Source: Aurelia coerulea (Eukaryota; Cnidaria; Scyphozoa; Semaeostomeae; Ulmaridae). Taken from it: a stretch of 64,000 bases of DNA. Position 1 is the stretch's first letter; the number at the start of each line of letters is the position of its first letter. Both the position numbers and the translations under genes were made by a program. A model generated the notes under the pieces. The model had not been told where the DNA came from. It made no database searches and saw nothing but the letters and a program-made list of their open reading frames with translations. Of this stretch, positions 57,957 to 64,000 are shown piece after piece. The DNA is taken from the NCBI GenBank assembly GCA_039566865.1, contig CM076959.1, positions 7,175,501-7,239,500 of the forward strand. Direction: 5' to 3'.

Positions 57957-58660
57957 GGGGAGACGATGTCTTGGTTCTATTGTGTAGAACAAAAGCGTAA
58001 GTGGTTTGTTCACAGAGCTATCTGGTTCTTGCGGTAGATGTGCATGCGTATTACAGTTAGGTTTTGAATTACTACTAGAGTTCTAACAAGGAATAACACG
58101 GAAAATAAAAATTACGGAAAGTTTCCCGCAAAATTAGGACACTCCGACACTTCACGACAATCTTCACTCGTTGTTATCATGGGTAAGTAGGGAAACAACA
58201 GCGCACAGCTCGACACAGTATGCTGTACAGTGCTTGTGTCGTGAGACAAATACCCGTCGGTCCAAGTGGTGCGATGCCTCTTTCTTTGCTCTTATCCAGT
58301 TAGCCTAAACGTGGGGTTGGTTTTGGTTTAGAGCCCGTTGCTTGCTCAAAATATGATGTTCATACCAGATTGCACTAGCAGAACAAGCAGGGACGTGAAG
58401 AAAAAAATTATTAAATAAAAAGTTGCTCTCATAAGGATTCGAACTCGGGTTGCCGGCGTGTGAGGAGCTCGAAGATACCACTTCGCCAACCTGCCGTTAC
58501 AGCAAAAGAATTCAGCAGTCGTAATGGTTTGTTGTGGATAATAGACGGGGGCTGCAACGTATCGATGTTAAAATTGCTAATACGCATGCGTATCTACTGT
58601 ATGCACAGGGGGACATTTAATTTCCGCGAACAAACCTGATCTCATCTCCCCACCAATTTC
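57957..58660. mobile_element. About 700-bp insertion in copy B
   Basis: Copy A reads straight through this point (near 26500), so this is an insertion. The ends TCGTTGGGGAGACG and, inverted, TTGGTGGGGAGATG are short imperfect TIRs, and TTTC may be the duplicated target. It contains a tRNA-like stretch. Confidence 0.65.
58427..58500 (-). repeat. tRNA-like stretch (degenerate)
   Basis: On the minus strand TTGGCGAAGTGGTA resembles an A box and GAGTTCGAATCC a B box at normal tRNA spacing. The T, anticodon and acceptor stems do not pair, so I do not call a tRNA gene. Confidence 0.4.
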
Positions 58661-58875
58661 ACAGTATGAGGAGAATTGTCTTCAGCAATTATTGAATTAA
58701 CAAAGTTTGTTCACTGTATTGATTTACTCGTACAAATTACTGTGACGGACCCCCTGGCTAGTTTTGCATGCGTCATAGTACTTACGCAATATCGATGCCA
58801 ATTCCAATGCCAATGGCAGTTCCAATGCCGATGCCAGTATTCCAATGCCGGTGAATACAAATGGCCGATTATGTC

Positions 58876-59191
58876 CTATTTATGTACAAAAACGGAGTAC
58901 ATATAGGAGTGGAGGAATGGAGTTGTGTAACGCACTCAGTAACGAATCAAGAACGCATTCCGCGAAGCAGCTAAGAATGCCAAGAATGCAATCAGTTGCC
59001 AACTGCTGTATTGTTGCTGCGCCTCCGCACCATCACATCACTGCATTTGCTGCGACTTTTTTGGCAGAGCAGCAGGAGAACAAACCATTTGCACTAATTA
59101 TTTTCGATGTCATGTGATCAACAAAGATTCCAGAAGAAACGTTGTGACGCAGTCGATTAATGTCCAATTCAACCACAAACAGCCTATTAAG
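58876..59191. other. No gene recognised
   Basis: Short frames only between copy B and the next MITE. Confidence 0.35.
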
Positions 59192-59507
59192 CATATTTCC
59201 CGGGGGGGGGGGGGGGTACATGACTTGAGGATGGACGGGGGTGTGCCGCCCGGTTTTCAAAAAGCTACCCTCTTCTAATTACCGAAACTTGCTTTTGATA
59301 CCCACTTTTAAGATAAATTTTGGCGGAAAACTGCCCATTTTAACCATTTTTTGCAAATTCCAGCGAAACCACACCCATGTTTATGGAAAATCTGCCGAAA
59401 AAGGACCCTTGTTTAGAGAATTTTGGGCCCAAAAACCCACCCACATGGGCGGCACATACCCGTACAATAAATATGTTATGTACCCCCCCCCCCCTCGGGC
59501 ACATTTC
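59192..59507. mobile_element. 300-bp G-rich-ended MITE
   Basis: Element 59200-59499, flanked by CATATTTC and CACATTTC (8-bp duplication, one change). It has a long G run at the left and C run plus TCGGG at the right. The interior matches 38202-38500. An open frame across it (59241-59570) is a by-product of the repeat. Confidence 0.8.
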
Positions 59508-59509
59508 AT

Positions 59510-60587
59510 TGCTCTCTTTACAAAAGCGTTGGCAGATTCTCAATTCAACAATTTTGGATACTCGAAGTAAATATCTTCAATGGTACCCGGACTTCTGCTT
59601 CAAAGCCAAACCCCACAATGGCTAAATTGCTTTCATGTGCCAGCGCAGAGGTCGCCGCGTTCGACCTCGAAGATACTTGCAATTTTTAAGGTTGAGTTGG
59701 GTTAGAGAAATTGTAGAAAATCTATGAAAATATTGCTGATGCAGTTTTTTTCTAGAATAGCAAAAAGGTCTATTGTAGATCGCAGATGCTCTAACTGCTT
59801 TTGAAACCTGACACGGGACTGTTGACGTCAGGCCTCAATCAATAACTTCATGGGGTAAATGAACGTCTGGTTTGAAATTTTACTTTCTTCTTGGGGCAAA
59901 TTTTACAGTTGACTCGAGTTGACTATGTGCTGCTGTGCAAGCATCAATCCACGGGAACGTGTTTTCCTTTTAGGTCGAACAAGGGATGCGAGGACCCCTT
60001 AAAACTAGCTATTGTGTGCTCAAGGGCTGCCCCCGCCAGTAGAAAATAGAAATATGAAACAAGAAAAGTATTGGAATTACCGCAGCTTCAAAGAAGCTCA
60101 TTGATCCCATCTAAAGGTTACCATGTGCTCTTTCCTGTCTGCAATGATTATTTGGAAGCATTTTTTCTAAGCTGTTTGAAACTTTGCTCTGTACCAGCGT
60201 TCTTCGTACATGGCTAATGGGCCCCTTTAATTTTTTAGGATACAAACTCCCATCATAAAGCAATCATAGAAAATAGTGAATAACTTTGATGATAAAATGA
60301 GATATGTATGAAGAAATGGTAAACCGATAATTGTAACATCCCTAATAGTTGTTTTTATTAGCAGCAATGACGATGTTCGGTTTAGGCAACTGTTAATAAA
60401 CTGATAATAATTCTGATTACTGAAAATGTGATATGCAAAAGTTAGTTTACGGAGCAATCCAGAGACAATCTATAATTGGAGAAAGAAACGCCTATGCAAA
60501 TACAATATGGTAATTGTAGACCTGCATATTGGCGCAAATGATCAGTTTGTTATTTTTCTTGCATATGAATATCTAACAGTTCTCTAG
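59510..60587. other. No gene recognised
   Basis: Nothing supported except a weak match of GACAATCTATAATTGG (about 60468) to sequence near 39310. Confidence 0.35.
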
Positions 60588-61487
60588 CTACTTTTTTGGG
60601 TCAAAAACCTTTTTAGTATCGTCTAAAAATGTTAGAAACAACTCGTGATCCTTATGCTTGTATCGCCAAATGAATTCAGCTATATAGGAGTCATAATGTT
60701 CGCGTTTTCTGCCATGTGTTGGCAAACTGGCCTTCACTTGGCGCCAGTGCCCCTCGATCTTGTTAGTATGCACGCCATCCTGGGAGACGAACTCCTTTGT
60801 GTGGTTCACAGTTCCATGGAGATAGCCATGTTCGGCAACATTCAAGTACCCCTTCCAGCAATCTGAATGGACTGTCGTGCCCAGCTTGATCCATCTGTGC
60901 ATCAGAGGAATGAGTGTGTCTTCTTTTCTATTTTCCACACACAGAATGAAGGACTTGCGTGAATCTTCCTCGATGCCCCCAAATACCCACTGGCCTTCAA
61001 CAAAATGTCCTTTATTGTACTTCCGTTTCCCAATTTTGCTCTCGTCAATCTGTACAATTTTATCTGGCCCACCAATGACCTCATTCTTCTGAGAGAGAAC
61101 CACTCCACATAATTCCCGGCAGAACATGTCCCAGTCAACCAATGTTCCCGAGCTCATTGCCAGCTGGGCTTTAATTTGTATTTGGTTTAAGCCAACACAC
61201 CACCAGTACGTGAATTTCAGTACTTCAGTTAGTGTAAGATTTGCTCCCTGGAACCAGCTTCCTTTACGGATGCTTGTTTCGCTTTGATGCTTCTTTCCTC
61301 CAATACTGCGGCGGCACTCCCAACGAAAGCCATCCTTTCTGTCTTGGCACGGGGACAAAGACATGTCATTTTTACAAATGACGCAATGTCTTCCGTCTGC
61401 AATGAGGCCTATGTCCATGAGCCACGATACCGTCAGTTCCTTATTCCAAAGGAAGTTATGTATTAAAGAGTCGTAAGTGAGAATCAT
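60588..61487 (-). CDS. Merlin-type (ISXO2-like) transposase
   Basis: A 299-residue uninterrupted frame with no intron needed. The N-terminal part carries a zinc-ribbon-like set (C35, C38, C47, C58). The ISXO2/IS1595-type catalytic domain follows, with D148 (VQIDESKIGKRKY), D209 (TVHSDCWKGY) and E245 (THTNKIEGHW region, read as VHTNKIEGHWRQ), ending about 50 residues later in KRKEHYDSYIAEFIWRYK-like sequence typical of the family. Such enzymes move Merlin transposons and the related bacterial IS1016/IS1595 elements by cutting and joining DNA ends. Full family length, all key residues present and no stop suggest a functional or domesticated copy. I did not find the inverted ends that would define the transposon. 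Confidence 0.85.
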   Translation of the reverse strand: MILTYDSLIHNFLWNKELTVSWLMDIGLIADGRHCVICKNDMSLSPCQDRKDGFRWECRRSIGGKKHQSETSIRKGSWFQGANLTLTEVLKFTYWWCVGLNQIQIKAQLAMSSGTLVDWDMFCRELCGVVLSQKNEVIGGPDKIVQIDESKIGKRKYNKGHFVEGQWVFGGIEEDSRKSFILCVENRKEDTLIPLMHRWIKLGTTVHSDCWKGYLNVAEHGYLHGTVNHTKEFVSQDGVHTNKIEGHWRQVKASLPTHGRKREHYDSYIAEFIWRYKHKDHELFLTFLDDTKKVFDPKK

Positions 61488-63355
61488 TCACTGGAGATTT
61501 TAAATTTTGACTTGCATGCACACTGGAAACTCGTCGAAAAAAGTGCCACACTTTGCAGACTGGTGCATGATGAATTTGTTTGCCCACATCATGAGGTACC
61601 TGGGAAAAACAAAGCAGACGTACACCAATAAAAATTATTTGATCAGACATTGCAGATTTTCCTTAAACAGACATTGCAGATTTTGATCAGACATTGCAGT
61701 TTATTGGTATTATAAAAACGACAACATTGAAATGTCACAGCTTGTTTGTGATGATATGACAAGGCCAGCACTGTGATATTTGTGTGTGAACTTGATGGCT
61801 CTTATATAGCAGATATTCGTTTCATTTTCACATTTTGCAGTAATGATAAATTTATTCATTTCTATCCATTTGAACAAAAATCCTTTGGGAAATATGCTCA
61901 GAAGCAGTTTCAAAAGGTAATCATTCTTCAAACATAAAAAGGACTGAAATCAGCAACAACATCAAGAGAGTCATCAAGAAACAAAGGCCTTCACATGTTG
62001 ACATATTTCCTCTGCATAATGCATTTGTTTGCCAAACACAATGGTAGTGAAGATTCAAACATTGTATAGTCATTGTATCCTGAGAAGTAATGAAGCTTGA
62101 GGTACCTATGTTTTGTTCACCCAGATTTCCGTCAATGAAAACTATTTGAAAGAGACGCAAGAGAGATGGAAAGATTCCATAATGCTATGAGAAAAGTAAA
62201 ACTGCATCTGTAGAGAAATTGAAGTCTGTGTTTCATTAAAGGAGAGGAAATGCTACCAAAACCAGTAAAATCAAAAGGAGAACTTACAGAGTATATCCTT
62301 ATATGCCCTGACTGTTGTTTTGCTGTGATGAGCTTTTCGTAAACAATTGACTTTGATCTATCGCTGACTTAGTTTTTGAAACTTTAGTAGCTGCTATTAA
62401 TTCTCAGTTGCAATTATACAGCAAAAAATCCAAATTGCAATAAACACGCTGTATCTTTAGTTTGAAAGAAGCTTTGCAGCTTCCCAAGAGAATCAACCCT
62501 GTATTCATTGCTATGAAACAACTGAAGGTAGCTATCAGAAAAAGTGAGAAACTAAAACATATCAAAGCAGTACTCTGATTCTCCCTCTCTATATTATCTC
62601 AACATTCCTGTGACCAGGCACCCGTGAAATGACAGGTGGTCCTCTTTTTTGAGCAGCTTCCAGGATGAGGACTTACATCACAAATCTTCAGATAAATATT
62701 TTCCAATAACACATCCAATGACCAAACACCTCTCATGTAATTGTATGTAAGGGGTTCTTGGCTAAATTTTTGGCAGGGGTCTGTTGCAAGCATATTCAAG
62801 TCATACCATTGGCTAAACTAATTTTTACAAAAAGGTACCCTTGCCTTGACCAATTTCTACAAACATCGTACCCTACGTGAGACTAATATTGGAAAAATGA
62901 TTCCCTTAGGTTTTTCAGTTTCAGTTTCATATAATTTAAATTCACTACATACAATTTATAATCCCCTAACTAATATACGAATAAATAACTAAACTACACG
63001 GATAACAGATAATATTACAGAAAATTAATACAACGATGCAGAAAATTAATACAATATACAAATACAAAGAGGAGCTAAATAAATTGTATGCAAGGAATTA
63101 CTTAAAGGAGGAGCTCTCTCAATAGGTAAACTAATCAAGGAGAGAGCCCCCCCCCCCTATCCTTAATTATTACCAGGTAAATTTAGATGAATTTACCAGG
63201 GTCTATAGAAAGCGACTGGTCTGGAATGTCGGCAAAGATCAAAGAGTTCTTGGCCGCATGTTCATCAATTAACTATTCACTCTCCCAAGGCCCTTAGGGT
63301 GCACGAAAGTGTTTTGAAGTTGTGAAAATGGCTACGTTGGCTGCATCAGCTAGAC
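61488..63355. other. No gene recognised; short CAGACATTGCAGATTT repeat
   Basis: Three copies of CAGACATTGCAG occur at about 61645-61700. The rest holds only short frames. This is upstream of the Merlin gene, and its promoter or transposon end may lie here. A C run is at about 63150. Confidence 0.4.
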
Positions 63356-63587
63356 ATGCCAGGAGCAAACTGCTCTATTTTTGGGTGTAGCACAAGCAGA
63401 AGAAATCCAGAAATCGGAATCTTTAAAGTTCCCAAGGCGACTGATGCAGAGGCGACAAGCATTAGAGCAAAATGGATTGCTGTCATAGAGCGAAATAGAC
63501 AGGAAGACCCTTCCTTCAAGTCTCAGAAAGAACGAGACACACTGCACATATGCGAATTGCACTTTGCCCCAAAAGACATTGAATACA
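63356..63587 (+). CDS. THAP zinc-finger exon (partial gene)
   Basis: The ATG at 63356 opens MPGANCSIFGC; later come FKVP, W40 and HICELHF. The C2-CH ligands C6, C11, C66 and H69 match the THAP DNA-binding domain of P-element and many host or transposon-derived proteins. The exon ends at GAATACA/GTGAGT (donor at 63588), so the gene continues past the window. Whether it is a host THAP gene or a transposon gene cannot be decided from this exon. Confidence 0.75.
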
Positions 63588-64000
63588 GTGAGTATGCAAC
63601 GAATGATACTTCATTTTTATTTTGGAATCTATAAGACGGGTTTATAGTGAGATTTCATCCTACTTTCTCGCTGTGTTTAGCAACAGTGGCCGACCGGCCA
63701 AAACAAATAGAAAAAATAAACAATAATTACAATGTTTTCGTACGGTGCACACTTGAAGATCCTAAATAATATCAGCTTCTTGATACAACAACCCTAAATG
63801 TGGATGAAAATTCAAGTATAAAGTTACTGTATATCTCTTGAACTGAAATGCACTATCACATCAGGCCAAAAGGAAATTACCTATACCCTCACTAATATTT
63901 GTAATGGTGGTGCTTGCACCCAATTTGGAAGAGAAATCTTGAACAAACCAGAAACATACACCAACAAATCCCCAAAGTATGGGGGGGGGATGCTGCTGTT
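63588..64000. other. Presumed intron of the THAP gene
   Basis: Sequence after the donor site shows no second exon before the window ends; a G run is at about 63980. Confidence 0.4.

Larger units (their letters stand above)
48238..58866. mobile_element. MULE-type MITE copy B, split by larger insertions
   Basis: Same family as copy A, starting GGCCATTTGTATTCACCGGC and ending in its complement. The flanks GATTACGTC and GATTATGTC (48229-48237 and 58867-58875) are a 9-bp duplication with one change. Its own parts are 48238-48411, 57051-57956 and 58661-58866; the rest is inserted DNA. Confidence 0.85.

Noticed and set aside
58427..58500. tRNA gene on the minus strand
   Set aside because: A and B boxes are present at good spacing, but T, anticodon and acceptor stems do not pair, so only a tRNA-like relic is supported.
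59241..59570. 109-residue frame with KPTHMGGTYPYNKYVMYP
   Set aside because: It is a translation of the 300-bp MITE and recurs with every copy; no gene evidence.
61645..61700. CAGACATTGCAG triplet as a CRISPR-like or regulatory array
   Set aside because: Three short imperfect copies with no uniform spacers; more likely simple local duplication.
1..64000. CRISPR arrays, bacterial operons or rRNA
   Set aside because: No spaced direct repeats, no operon-like packing and no rRNA signature; introns and element types are eukaryotic.

Overview
The window is eukaryotic DNA: AT-rich, with consensus GT/AG introns and dense animal-type transposable elements. The mix (a CR1/L2-like LINE carrying a 2A motif, a Kolobok-like transposon, hAT/ZMYM-type zinc finger, Merlin, MULE, mariner and piggyBac-type elements, a THAP exon) suggests a marine invertebrate. 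An anthozoan cnidarian (coral or sea anemone) is my best guess; this is inference from repeat style, not proof. I found no convincing host housekeeping gene. Almost all explainable sequence is mobile elements, many nested inside one another.

Region by region. 1-6000: a mariner-like MITE, the end of a Harbinger-like MITE and a broken CR1/L2-type LINE with a 2A motif. 6090-8220: a hAT/ZMYM-like zinc-finger fragment and a hAT-like end pair. 8457-12680: a 4.2-kb inverted repeat (about 1.32-kb arms); a 1287-bp hAT MITE sits in the left arm and a 59-bp micro-MITE in the right arm. 12773-26708: a MULE-type MITE (copy A) that holds a 58-bp micro-MITE, which in turn holds a 12.6-kb MULE with perfect 61-bp TIRs and a 9-bp target duplication. 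That MULE carries one gene, readable through 11 exons with no stop, encoding a MULE transposase fused to a Ulp1/SENP-like SUMO-protease domain and a PHD-like finger. This is the most interesting object in the window. 27180-40050: a TTAA-flanked foldback, tandem repeats, TTAA MITEs, hairpins, dispersed duplicates and an L1/Tx1-like remnant. 40056-42964: a Kolobok-like transposon with TTAA duplications and a dead transposase. 43141-48177: mariner and piggyBac-type MITEs and repeats. 48238-58866: copy B of the same MULE MITE, split by an 8.6-kb CACGG-ended element that contains tandemly triplicated exon-like modules and further nested MITEs. 59200-64000: a 300-bp G-rich MITE, an intact Merlin (ISXO2-like) transposase and a THAP exon.

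Relations between parts. Copies A and B of the MULE MITE serve as each other's empty sites: copy B shows the target of the 12.6-kb MULE and copy A shows the target of the 8.6-kb element. The two palindrome arms do the same for the hAT and 59-bp insertions. This gives an internally consistent order of insertion without outside data. All family names come from motifs and termini read by eye; no database search was possible.
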